From NCBI RefSeq assembly GCF_002910905.1, contig NZ_NEUE01000300.1:50761-114760 (forward strand): a stretch of DNA of 64,000 bases. Reading direction: 5' to 3'. This document shows positions 34,706 through 42,477 of the stretch, piece after piece. The notes beneath the pieces were generated by a model. The model was not told the DNA's origin and made no database searches. It saw only the letters and a program-made list of their open reading frames with translations. A program made the position numbers and the translations under genes. Origin of the DNA: Streptomyces sp. SM11. Its GTDB lineage: Bacteria > Actinomycetota > Actinomycetes > Streptomycetales > Streptomycetaceae. Numbering within the stretch: the stretch's first letter is position 1; every line of letters begins with the position of its first letter.

Positions 34706-35281
34706 TCAGCGGATGCCCGCCTCCAGGCTCAGGCTCCAGCGGCCCGGCAGGCCGGTCAGCGTGATGGTGGAGAGCGGACGGACGTCGACGTTCCAGTACG
34801 CGGACGGCGGGGCGTTCAGGGCGTAGACGAGGGCCGCCCGGATCACGTCGGGTTCGGCGACCGCGACGACGAGGCCGTCGGCTGCCGGGCGGGTGTCCAG
34901 CCAGCCGCCCACCCTCCCGATGAAGCCGAGCATCGACTCGCCGCCGTGCGGGGCGCTGCCCGGGTCGGCGAGCCAGCGGTCCACGGCGGCCGGTTCCCGG
35001 GCGGTGACCTCGCCCAGGGTCAGCCCCCGCCAGCGGCCCATGTCACAGTCACGCAGGGCCGGTTGCGCCATCGGCGCGAAGCCGAGGGCGTCCCCGGTGG
35101 CGCGGCTGCGCGGAGTGGGCGAGCAGTAGCGCAGCTCGGCGGCTGCGAGCGGGACGAGCGTGTGGGCGACGAGCTGCACCTCGTGCCAGCCGGCCTGATC
35201 GAGCGGCCGGTCGTCGTCGAAGCGTTCGGCCAGCCGGGAGGAGCTGCGTGCCGCTGCGACCAGGGAGACCCGAAGCGTCAT
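34706..35281 (-). CDS. Histidine-phosphatase-fold protein lacking the RHG motif
   Basis: A 191-residue member of the histidine phosphatase superfamily by overall pattern: PLDQAGWHEVQLVAHTL, CSPTPRSRATGDALG, LRDCDMGRWRGLTLGEV, GGESMLGFIGRVGGWLD. The catalytic LxRHG at the N-terminus is replaced by LVAAARSSS, and the second catalytic His (normally VSHGG) by VAEPDVIRA. Both phosphate-handling histidines are therefore missing, so phosphatase activity is unlikely; it may be a binding protein. The 5' end lies just before the 161-bp repeats. Confidence 0.65.
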   Translation of the reverse strand: MTLRVSLVAAARSSSRLAERFDDDRPLDQAGWHEVQLVAHTLVPLAAAELRYCSPTPRSRATGDALGFAPMAQPALRDCDMGRWRGLTLGEVTAREPAAVDRWLADPGSAPHGGESMLGFIGRVGGWLDTRPAADGLVVAVAEPDVIRAALVYALNAPPSAYWNVDVRPLSTITLTGLPGRWSLSLEAGIR

Positions 35282-35323
35282 GGCGGGATCGTGGGGCCGA
35301 ACGCCCGTTTGGTCAAGGGGTCG

Positions 35324-35676
35324 CGCGAGCCGGGCATGATCCGAACGAGAGGCCTGGGGTCTTTCGTTTGGATCAGGTCGGATCAGGGAGCGGGGTCCGG
35401 TGCGTGCAGCTGCAAGGCGGAGGAGGGAGTCACTGCGGAGCATTGGCGACTGACGACAACGCCGCAGATGCGCGTGCCGGCCCCCGCGAGCCGGGCATGA
35501 TCCGAACGAGAGGCCTGGGGTCTTTCGTTTGGATCAGGTCGGATCAGGGAGCGGGGTCTGGTGCGTGCAGCTGCAAGGCGGAGGAGGGAGTCACTGCGGA
35601 GCATTGGCGACTGACGACAACGCCGCAGATGCGCGTGCCGGACCCCGCGAGCCCGACATGATCCGAACGAGAGGCC
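35324..35676. repeat. 161-bp tandem repeat, two copies plus a partial third
   Basis: Unit 1 is 35324-35484, unit 2 is 35485-35645 and a third starts at 35646, departing from the repeat at about 35676. The full units differ at only about two positions. Each contains a long dyad, TGATCCGAACGAGAG against CTTTCGTTTGGATCA (15 bp counting G-U pairs, 9-base loop), at 35337-35375 and 35498-35536. The rest of the unit (GGCGGAGGAGGGAG...GACGACAACGCCGCAG) recurs in a diverged copy near 58.3 kb. It looks like a miniature, non-coding mobile or REP-like element. Confidence 0.85.
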
Positions 35677-37131
35677 CTAGCTACCCAGGAGGCTGTCGAA
35701 GGCGGTACGGAGGCGGCGGAGGCCCTCCGCGATCTCGGCCGCTCCGGACACCGCGGCGAAGCTCAGGCGGACGTGTCCGGCCGGGGGTTCGGCGCAGAAG
35801 TAGGGGCGGCCGGGGGCGATGGCGACCGAGGCGCGCAGGGCGGCCGAGACGACGGCCGGCTCGTCGGTGCCCGTTCCCGCGCCGCTGCCCGGGAGCCGGA
35901 GCCAGAGACTGCCGCCGCCCGCCGGTAGGTGCGGCAGCGCGAGTTCCGGCAGTTCGCTGCTCAGGGCGGCCGCCATGACCGTACGGCGGTGTCCCAGCTC
36001 GGTGGCGACGGCGGCCAGGTGGCGGCCCCAGGACGGGGAGCCGACCAGTTCCAGCGCGGCTTCCTGGAGCGGCCGGGGCACGAAGAAGCTGTCGACGACC
36101 TGGATGGCCCGCAGGCGTTCCAGCACCGGGCCACGGGCGGCCAGCGCGCCGACCCGGAGGCTGGGCGAGGTGACCTTGGTCAGCGAGCAGACGTGGACGA
36201 CGACGCCGTCGGGATCGTCGGCGGCCAGCGGCGCGGGGAGCGGTCCGGCGTCGTCGTGGACGAGCCTGCGGGCGAAGTCGTCCTCGACCACGAACGCGCC
36301 GGCCGCACGGGCGATGGCCAGGATCTCGGGTCGGCGGGCGGGCGCGAGGGTGGCCCCGGTGGGGTTCTGGAAGAGCGGCTGGGTGACGAAGACCCGGGCG
36401 CCGGTGGCCCGGAACGCGTCGGCGAGCAGTTCGGGGCGGACCCCGTCGGCGTCCATCGGCACGGGGACGGGGCGCAGTCCGGTGGCGCGGGCGGCGGCGA
36501 GCATCCCGGGGTAGGTGGGCGACTCCACGAGGACCGGGGCGCCGGGCGGGGCGAGCGCGCGCAGCGCGGTGGCCAGCGCGCTCTGGCCACCCGCGGTGAT
36601 CAGGACGTCGGTGCCGGAGACGGCGGGGCCGATCTCGCGGGCGAACCAGGACCGCAGTTCGGGCAGTCCGTCCGTCGGGGGGCGGCCCCAGGCGCCCGGC
36701 CTGCGGCCCGCGCGGGCCAGGGCCGCGGAGAGCGCCCGCTCGGGCTGGAGCGAGGCGTGGAGATAGCCGCCGTTGAACTCGATGACGCCGGGCGGCGGTG
36801 CGGCGAGGGTGACCAGCACCCCGGAGGCGTCGACCGTACGGGGCACCACCTCGGGTCCGCCGTCGCCGCTCAGCGACACCTCCTGCCAGGACGTGTCGCC
36901 CGGCGCGGGCAGTGCGGCGCGCGGGTGCGCCCGGAAGGCGCCGGAGCCGGGCCGGGTGACGACGAGCCCCTCGGCGGCGAGCTGGGCGATGGCGCGGGAG
37001 ACGGTGACCGGGCTGACCCGGAACCGTTCGACGAGCGCACGGCTGGACGGCAGCTTTCCATCGGGCGAGTAGCGGTTGAGTTCGATTCGCAGGGAAGTGA
37101 CCAGTTCGGCGACGCTGCTACGCTCTTGCAT
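35677..37131 (-). CDS. MocR-type (GntR-aminotransferase fusion) transcriptional regulator
   Basis: A 484-residue fusion. Residues about 10-75 are a GntR winged helix (LPSSRALVERFRVSPVTVSR, QLAAEGLVVTRPGSGAF). Residues about 110-480 are a fold-type I aminotransferase domain: LITAGGQSALATALRAL, QPLFQNPTGATLAP, EDDFARRL, and the PLP lysine in CSLTKVTSPSLRVG. Such proteins use PLP as a sensor and often control PLP, amino-acid or transporter genes. The ATG at 37131 overlaps the start codon of the divergent EamA gene, so that gene is the probable target. Confidence 0.85.
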   Translation of the reverse strand: MQERSSVAELVTSLRIELNRYSPDGKLPSSRALVERFRVSPVTVSRAIAQLAAEGLVVTRPGSGAFRAHPRAALPAPGDTSWQEVSLSGDGGPEVVPRTVDASGVLVTLAAPPPGVIEFNGGYLHASLQPERALSAALARAGRRPGAWGRPPTDGLPELRSWFAREIGPAVSGTDVLITAGGQSALATALRALAPPGAPVLVESPTYPGMLAAARATGLRPVPVPMDADGVRPELLADAFRATGARVFVTQPLFQNPTGATLAPARRPEILAIARAAGAFVVEDDFARRLVHDDAGPLPAPLAADDPDGVVVHVCSLTKVTSPSLRVGALAARGPVLERLRAIQVVDSFFVPRPLQEAALELVGSPSWGRHLAAVATELGHRRTVMAAALSSELPELALPHLPAGGGSLWLRLPGSGAGTGTDEPAVVSAALRASVAIAPGRPYFCAEPPAGHVRLSFAAVSGAAEIAEGLRRLRTAFDSLLGS

Positions 37132-38158
37132 GAGAGTAGAGAATAGCGCTACCCATCCTTCATCGATAGCGGTCGGCGATCCGGCGGCCACCCCGCAGGC
37201 CGCTTCGGCGATCACCCGTAAGGCGGCCGGGAGCGGGTCGGCGAGCGGTCCCGCACCGGCACCCTCGGCCGGCCGGGGCGGCACCGTGCTCGCCGGGCTC
37301 GGCGTCGTGGCGTTCTCGCTCACCTTCCCCGCCACGGCCTGGGGTCTGGAAAGCTTCGGCCCCTGGTCCCTGGTCGCTCTGCGCAGCGTGCTCGCCGCCC
37401 TGATCGCGGGCGGTGTGCTGCTGGCCGCACGGGTGCCGCTGCCCCAGCGCCGGCACTGGGCCGGGCTCGCGGTCGTCGGGGGCGGGGTGGTGGTGGGCTT
37501 CCCGCTGCTGACGACGCTGGCCCTGCAGACGTCCACCACCTCGCACGCGGCCGTGGTCGTGGGCCTGCTGCCGCTGACCACGGCGGTACTGGGGTCCCTG
37601 CGCACCGGTGAGCAGCCCTCGCGCACGTTCTGGATCGCGGCCCTCGCCGGGGCGGCCGTGGTGATCTCCTTCACCGTGCGGCAGAGCGGCGGGGCCCTCG
37701 CCTCCGGCGATCTGTATCTGTTCGGCGCGCTGCTCGTGTGCGCAGCCGGGTACACCGAGGGAGGCAGGCTGGCCCGGGTGATGCCGGGATGGCAGGTGAT
37801 CGGCTGGGCACTGGTCCTGTGCCTGCCGCTCGCGGTGGCGGGCAGCCTGGTGGCCCTGCCGCTCGAACCCGTGCACCTGAGCGCCCACGGCGTCCTCGGC
37901 CTGGTCTGGGTCGCCGCCGGATCGACCTTCCTCGGACTGTACGTCTGGTACCGGGGCATGGCGGCGATCGGCGTCGCCCGGGCCAGTCAGCTCCAGCTCG
38001 CCCAGCCGCTGCTGACGCTCGGATGGTCCTTCCTCCTGCTCGGCGAGGAGATGTCGGCCGCTGCTCCGGTCGCGGCGGTGGCCGTGCTGGTCTGCATCGC
38101 CGCCACCCAGCGGGCCGGTCGCCGCGCTGCGGGGGTGTCCCGGCCCGTACGGTCATAG
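37130..38158 (+). CDS. EamA/DMT-family transporter
   Basis: A protein of up to 342 residues with ten hydrophobic segments in two EamA halves: FSLTFPATAWGLESFGPWSL and the Arg of VALRS in the first, GSTFLGLYVWYRGMAAIGVA and LQLAQPLLTLGWSFLLLGE in the second. The family exports metabolites such as amino acids. The ATG at 37130 shares CATG with the oppositely oriented regulator start and lacks a ribosome site; the first ~50 residues are polar, so the true start may be a GTG near 37286. The divergent MocR gene suggests control by that protein. Confidence 0.8.
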   Translation: MRVENSATHPSSIAVGDPAATPQAASAITRKAAGSGSASGPAPAPSAGRGGTVLAGLGVVAFSLTFPATAWGLESFGPWSLVALRSVLAALIAGGVLLAARVPLPQRRHWAGLAVVGGGVVVGFPLLTTLALQTSTTSHAAVVVGLLPLTTAVLGSLRTGEQPSRTFWIAALAGAAVVISFTVRQSGGALASGDLYLFGALLVCAAGYTEGGRLARVMPGWQVIGWALVLCLPLAVAGSLVALPLEPVHLSAHGVLGLVWVAAGSTFLGLYVWYRGMAAIGVARASQLQLAQPLLTLGWSFLLLGEEMSAAAPVAAVAVLVCIAATQRAGRRAAGVSRPVRS

Positions 38159-38205
38159 ACTTGTCGACACGGATCACCATCACCCCTGTGAGGAGGTCGC
38201 TCCCG

Positions 38206-38415
38206 ATGGAGGCACACACGGGCGACCGGTTGCTGATGCACGGCAGGACCGTGGGACAGCACGACCGGGTCGCAGAGATCATCGAAGTGCTCGGCGACGG
38301 GGGCGCTCCCCCGTACCGGCTCCGCTTCGAGGACGGCCGTGAACACCTGATGTCACCGGGCCCCGACAGCGTCGTCCAGCACATGGAACCGCCGAAGGAC
38401 GGGCAGCCGCAGTAG
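38206..38415 (+). CDS. DUF1918 family protein
   Basis: A 69-residue protein starting MEAHTGDRLLMHGRTVGQHD behind AGGAGGTCG, a near-perfect ribosome site. It continues RVAEIIEVLGDGGAPPYRLR and GREHLMSPGPDSVVQH, an SH3-like small beta domain found throughout actinobacteria without a known function. Short size and good translation signals suggest abundant expression. Confidence 0.85.
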   Translation: MEAHTGDRLLMHGRTVGQHDRVAEIIEVLGDGGAPPYRLRFEDGREHLMSPGPDSVVQHMEPPKDGQPQ

Positions 38416-38489
38416 GGAGCGCCGGGCCGGGGCCGCACGTCCGGTCTCCGGCCCCCGCGCGCCTCGGCCGCCGGAGACCATGCCCCGGC

Positions 38490-39797
38490 TCACCCCGAAG
38501 GACGTCCGCGGTGCGGGTAGGTGCGGCCCCGGTCCGGGAAGAGCCGGACGCGGTCCGTGTAGTGGTCGGCCACCACACGCCGCATCGCGCCGATCCGGTC
38601 CGCCAGCACGCTCTTCCCGGAGAAGAAGACATGGCCGCCCACCTCCTCGTGATCCCGGGCGAGGGTGAGGTGGCGGGAGAGTTCCGCCGGGTCCTGCCAG
38701 GGGGCCGGCTGGGCGGGGTCGCCCGCCTTGTACAACGCCTCGCCCACGTACAGGTCGACGCCCGCGCCCCGGACGGTCCCGCTCCACCAGGCGAGGACCT
38801 TGGCGTAGTCGGCGGCGGCGAGTCCGATGTGCCAGTAGATCTGCGGGCAGATGTAGTCGACCCACCCTTCCTTGACCCATCTACGGGTGTCGGCGTGCAG
38901 GTCGTCGTAGGTCTGCACGCCCGCCCGGGTGTCCGAACCCCGCGGGTCGGTCTCCGCGTTGCGCCAGACGGCGAAGGGGCTGATGCCGAAGCGGACGTGC
39001 GGCTTGATCCGCCGGATCCGCTGCCCCGTCTCGCGCACCAGCCGGTCGGTGTTGTCACGCCGCCAGGCCGCCCGGTCGGCGAAGCCGCCGCCGTACCGTT
39101 CGAACGCAGCGTCGTCGTCGAAGGACCGGCCGACCACCGGATACGGGTAGAAGTAGTCGTCCCAGTGCACCGCGTCGATGTCGTAGCGGCGCACCGCGTC
39201 CAGCATCGCGTCCTGGACGAAACGGCGGACCTCCGGCAGCCCGGGGTTGTAGTAGAGCTTCCCGCCGTACGGCACGACCCATCCCGGGTTCAGCCGAGCC
39301 GGGTGGGAGGCGACGAGGCGGGTGGGGTCCGTGTGGTTCGCCACCCGGTAGGGGTTGAACCAGGCGTGCAGCTCCAGGCTCCGGTCGTGCGCCGCGCGCA
39401 CCGCCGTGCCGAGCGGATCCCAGCCCGGGTCCTCGCCCTGGGTCCCGGCGAGACAGGCGGCCCACGGCTCGTACGGCGAGGGCCACAGGGCGTCGGCGGT
39501 CGGCCGGACCTGGAGCACCACCGCGTTGAGCCGTAGCTCGACCGCCCGGTCCAGATACACGAACAGCTCGGCCTCCTGCCGCGCCGCCGTGAGACCCGGC
39601 TCGGACGGCCAGTCGATGTTGGCGACCGTGGCGACCCACATGCCACGCACCTGCCCCGGCGCCGGCTCCGGCTGGCCGCCGCCCCTTCTCCTCCCCGCCA
39701 CCGGAGAGGCGACCGCGTCACCGGCCGTCGTCATCGCCGCCAGCAGTCCGGCCGCGCTCAGCACGAAGGCCCTCCTGGCCACACCCGTACGCCGCAT
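38490..39797 (-). CDS. Exported glycosyl hydrolase-like protein (GHL10/DigH type)
   Basis: A 435-residue exported protein. The start MRRTGVARRAFVLSAAGLLA has a twin-arginine-like pattern (ARRAFVLSA). The mature part begins VRGMWVATVANIDWPSEPGL, the hallmark of the family 10-like glycosylhydrolases (DUF187), then LNAVVLQVRPTADALWPS, WFNPYRVANH, YDIDAVHWDDYFYPYPV and YICPQIYWHIG, all on the inner face of the TIM barrel. Relatives act on denuded glycan strands of peptidoglycan; the substrate here is inferred. GAGAGAGG precedes the ATG. Confidence 0.85.
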   Translation of the reverse strand: MRRTGVARRAFVLSAAGLLAAMTTAGDAVASPVAGRRRGGGQPEPAPGQVRGMWVATVANIDWPSEPGLTAARQEAELFVYLDRAVELRLNAVVLQVRPTADALWPSPYEPWAACLAGTQGEDPGWDPLGTAVRAAHDRSLELHAWFNPYRVANHTDPTRLVASHPARLNPGWVVPYGGKLYYNPGLPEVRRFVQDAMLDAVRRYDIDAVHWDDYFYPYPVVGRSFDDDAAFERYGGGFADRAAWRRDNTDRLVRETGQRIRRIKPHVRFGISPFAVWRNAETDPRGSDTRAGVQTYDDLHADTRRWVKEGWVDYICPQIYWHIGLAAADYAKVLAWWSGTVRGAGVDLYVGEALYKAGDPAQPAPWQDPAELSRHLTLARDHEEVGGHVFFSGKSVLADRIGAMRRVVADHYTDRVRLFPDRGRTYPHRGRPSG

Positions 39798-39992
39798 ACC
39801 GGCCCGCCTCTCTCCGCCACGTCCCGCACCCGACTCCGGCCCCGACAGCTCTACGTAACCGCATCATGCCCGTCCGTGGCCTCCATGACCCGCGGGACGT
39901 CCGTGTCGGCATTCGGAGTAACGTCGTGGGGTCGAGGCGGGCACCGGAATCACACGGGACCCTGCGATACGGAGTACAGCGAAAGGCACGAG

Positions 39993-40862
39993 GTGACGGA
40001 CTCTATGGCCGACATTGCACGCGTCGGAGTGGTGGGCTGTGGCCAGATGGGCGCAGGTATCGCGGAGGTGTGCGCGCGCAGCGGCCTCGAAGTGATGGTC
40101 GCCGAGACCACCGGCGAAGCGCTGGAGATCGGCCGCACCCGTCTGCACAACTCCCTCTCGAAGGCCGCCGAGCGCGGCAAGATCAGCGCGGAGGAGCGGG
40201 ACGAGACCCTTGGCCGCCTGAGCTTCACGACCGATCTCGGGGAGTTCGCCGACCGCGATCTCGTCATCGAGGCCGTCGTGGAGAACGAGCAGGTCAAGAC
40301 CGAGATCTTCCAGGTGCTCGACCAGGTGGTGACCCGGCAGGACGCGATCCTGGCCTCCAACACCTCCTCGATCCCGCTGGTGAAGCTGGCCGTCGCCACC
40401 TCGCGCCCGGACCGGGTCATCGGCATCCACTTCTTCAACCCGGCCCCGGTGCAGAAGCTCGTCGAGCTGATCCCGGCGCTGACCACCTCGGACGAGACGA
40501 TCGCGCGCGCCGAGGCCGTCGTGCAGGACGTGCTCGGCAAGCACCCGATCCGCGCCCAGGACCGGTCCGGCTTCGTCGTGAACGCGCTGCTGATCCCGTA
40601 CCTCCTCTCCGCGATCCGGATGTTCGAGTCGGGCATCGCCAGCCGCGAGGACATCGACAACGGCATGGAGATGGGCTGCGCCCACCCGATGGGGCCGCTG
40701 AAGCTCGCGGACCTGATCGGCCTGGACACCGTGGCCTCGGTCGCCGACTCGATGTACGCCGAGTACAAGGAGCCGCTGTACGCCGCTCCCCCGCTGCTCC
40801 AGCGGATGGTCGACGCGGGGCGCCTCGGCCGCAAGACGGGGTCGGGCTTCTACGCCTACTGA
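39993..40862 (+). CDS. hbd: 3-hydroxybutyryl-CoA dehydrogenase
   Basis: A 289-residue NAD(P)-dependent enzyme interconverting acetoacetyl-CoA and 3-hydroxybutyryl-CoA. The dinucleotide motif is VGVVGCGQMGAGIAEVC, and the catalytic His146 is in VIGIHFFNPAPVQKLVEL; the C-terminal domain has DRSGFVVNALLIPYLLSA and EMGCAHPMGPLKLADLIG. The GTG at 39993 has AAAGG upstream; ATG 40005 four codons later is possible. The last 99 bases (40755-40853) are repeated at 50411-50508, so the 3' end may be an insertion or recombination point. Confidence 0.9.
   Translation: MTDSMADIARVGVVGCGQMGAGIAEVCARSGLEVMVAETTGEALEIGRTRLHNSLSKAAERGKISAEERDETLGRLSFTTDLGEFADRDLVIEAVVENEQVKTEIFQVLDQVVTRQDAILASNTSSIPLVKLAVATSRPDRVIGIHFFNPAPVQKLVELIPALTTSDETIARAEAVVQDVLGKHPIRAQDRSGFVVNALLIPYLLSAIRMFESGIASREDIDNGMEMGCAHPMGPLKLADLIGLDTVASVADSMYAEYKEPLYAAPPLLQRMVDAGRLGRKTGSGFYAY
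40755..40853 (+). repeat. Direct repeat, copy A: 3' end of hbd
   Basis: Matches 50411-50508 in the same orientation with one substitution and one missing base. The two copies bound a 9.6-kb segment. Confidence 0.9.
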
Positions 40863-40867
40863 CCGTC

Positions 40868-40910
40868 CCCCGGGCGGGCCCGTCGCTCACGTCGGCGGGC
40901 CCGCCCGGGG
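40868..40910 (+). terminator. Terminator of hbd
   Basis: Perfect 15-bp stem (40868-40882 with 40896-40910) and 13-base loop, six bases after the hbd stop codon. Confidence 0.75.
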
Positions 40911-41341
40911 CATGTTCTCCTAGGTCAGAGCCGTGTGCGGCTCCGAAAGAGCCTCGTCTTTCACTGCCGACCCGACCCCGTGCCGAAGCGCTATGGAGCG
41001 ACGGCGCGGATGCGTGGGCCCGAAGCCCGGGGACTTTCAGCGCTGTCGCAGCCTTCCGTGCTTGTACTGCGAAAACTCCCTCGGATGTCCCTCCGACAGA
41101 GCTGAAAGTCCCTGAAAAGTCCCTGCGACTCGGACCTGGGGCCTACGCGTTGCGAGTACACGAGCGGTCCCGACACACCGCGCCCGGGAGTGCCGCCAGA
41201 TGTTGTTTCGCCTGTTCAGAAGGCACTGGTTGGGTGCGCTCATGTTGTCCCGTGTCGGCATGTCCAGAGGGGTCCGCGCCTCCTTCGCCCTCACTGACTG
41301 GCATCGGATGGAGACGCGGGCGCCCTGGCGTACGGGCTCAG
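40911..41341. other. Non-coding region with a 19-bp inverted repeat
   Basis: No gene seen. Arms 41030-41048 (GGGACTTTCAGCGCTGTCG) and 41094-41112 pair with one mismatch around a 45-base, comparatively AT-rich centre; ACTTTCAG/GAAAGTCC motifs recur just to the right. It could be a small RNA, the ends of a miniature element or a strong hairpin. GC content is lower than in neighbouring genes. Confidence 0.5.
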
Positions 41342-41824
41342 TCAGGCAGCGCCGGGGTCCTCCAGCACCACCATGACCATCACCGGAAGATCGGTGTCAT
41401 GCTGGATCACACCGGCGGTCAGAATCCTGCCGTCGAGGACCCACTTCTTCAGCTTGATGAACTCGTCCCTGTCCGCCTCCGTCACCTCTGCCTCGATGAG
41501 GTGGCCGGCAAACGGGGACTCCTCGATCTCGGGGAGGAAGTCGGCCAGCGCCTGCTCTCCCTGCTCGTAGACGGCTTCCACGTCGTCGAAGTAGCCCGAC
41601 TCGTCGATGTCGCGGATCCAGACGAAGAACGAGACGCTGACCGCCCCACCCCCGAACGACTGGATCCACCCCCCGACGCCGCCCTTGTCCCACGACGTCT
41701 CCACGCCGTCACGGATCTTGCCCCCGGGCGTCCACTGCTGAGCCGCGAACAGCGCCGCCGCAGCCTCGGCGGTCAGCGGGGTGATGTTCCTGAGCTCTTC
41801 CAGCATTGCGATCACTTCAGCCAT
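41342..41824 (-). CDS. Probable immunity protein for the adjacent toxin remnant
   Basis: A 160-residue acidic, soluble protein. It begins MAEVIAMLEELRNITPLTA and continues ETSWDKGGVGGWIQSFGGGA, VSVSFFVWIRDIDESGYFDD, VEAVYEQGEQALADFLPEIE. It has no signal peptide or membrane segment. Its first codons overlap the last 13 bases of the toxin-like frame upstream, the usual arrangement for toxin-immunity pairs. The family resembles small actinobacterial immunity proteins of the DUF6301/SitI kind, but the match is by style only. Confidence 0.55.
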   Translation of the reverse strand: MAEVIAMLEELRNITPLTAEAAAALFAAQQWTPGGKIRDGVETSWDKGGVGGWIQSFGGGAVSVSFFVWIRDIDESGYFDDVEAVYEQGEQALADFLPEIEESPFAGHLIEAEVTEADRDEFIKLKKWVLDGRILTAGVIQHDTDLPVMVMVVLEDPGAA

Positions 41825-42412
41825 GAACTCATTCCACTCATGCCGTTGCCGGGCACGTGATACGCCTTCAGCTGCCCGCTGGCGTAGGCCTCGGAAAAGG
41901 ACTTGGACAGCACTTCGTTCACATGCGCGGCACCCCATTCATTGGACACCATATGGCGGACTCCCTTGCCTCCCAGGTCCTCGTTGAGGGCGAGCAGCTT
42001 GTCTGCCTGCGCGACAATCCGGCTCTCGTTGCAATGCTTGAAATCGGGGTTGTACGGGGACTTCTTCCATTCACCGAGGTTCGCTGTCGGCCGGGGCGGT
42101 GAAATGACAGACCAAGCCCGTGCCGGGATCGGTGACGGTGTAGTCGCCGGTCACGTCACGGGCCAGCAGTGTGCGGGCGGTCCCGGACTCCGGTTCGGTC
42201 GGGGCGCCTGGGGCGGGGTGCGGATAGGCGATCAGGAGGCCGGCTGCGGTGACGTGGACGACGCCGGCAGCGTCGATCTCCAGGCTCGTCGACGGTGGAG
42301 GTCCAAGAGGGGCCGAGGAACCGGCCTGCCGGCAGACCGGACTCGGCGCGGCGGGTGAAGACCAGCGGCCGGGCTGAACAGATGATCCACCACATCAGAG
42401 GTACCCGGAGGT
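41812..42412 (-). pseudogene. Collapsed RHS / polymorphic-toxin gene
   Basis: Leftward pieces of a large RHS gene. About 42380-42285 reads PLVFTRRAESGLPAGRFLGP, SWTSTVDE; two bases are lost at 42284; then LEIDAAGVVHVTAAGLLIAY, PHPAPGAP, GDYTVTDPGTGLVCHFTAPA and a stop at 42071-42073. These match the region just before the YD repeats of streptomycete RHS proteins. From there another frame carries the other end of the protein, a toxin-like C-terminus: NLGEWKKSPYNPDFKHCNES, ALNEDLGGKGVRHMVSNEWG, AAHVNEVLSKSFSEAYASGQ, LKAYHVPGNGMSGMSSWLK, stop at 41812. All YD repeats in between are gone. The toxin activity is not recognised. Confidence 0.7.
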
Positions 42413-42477
42413 GCCGCGGCCGCTTCCGGTGCACACTGGGCACCAAGAGGCGTCGAGTCCTGTTTGGAGGCGGAAGA

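Noticed and set aside
35677..37959. A 760-codon leftward frame extending the MocR regulator upstream
   Set aside because: The extension is the shadow of the EamA gene on the other strand; the regulator begins MQERSSVAELV at 37131.
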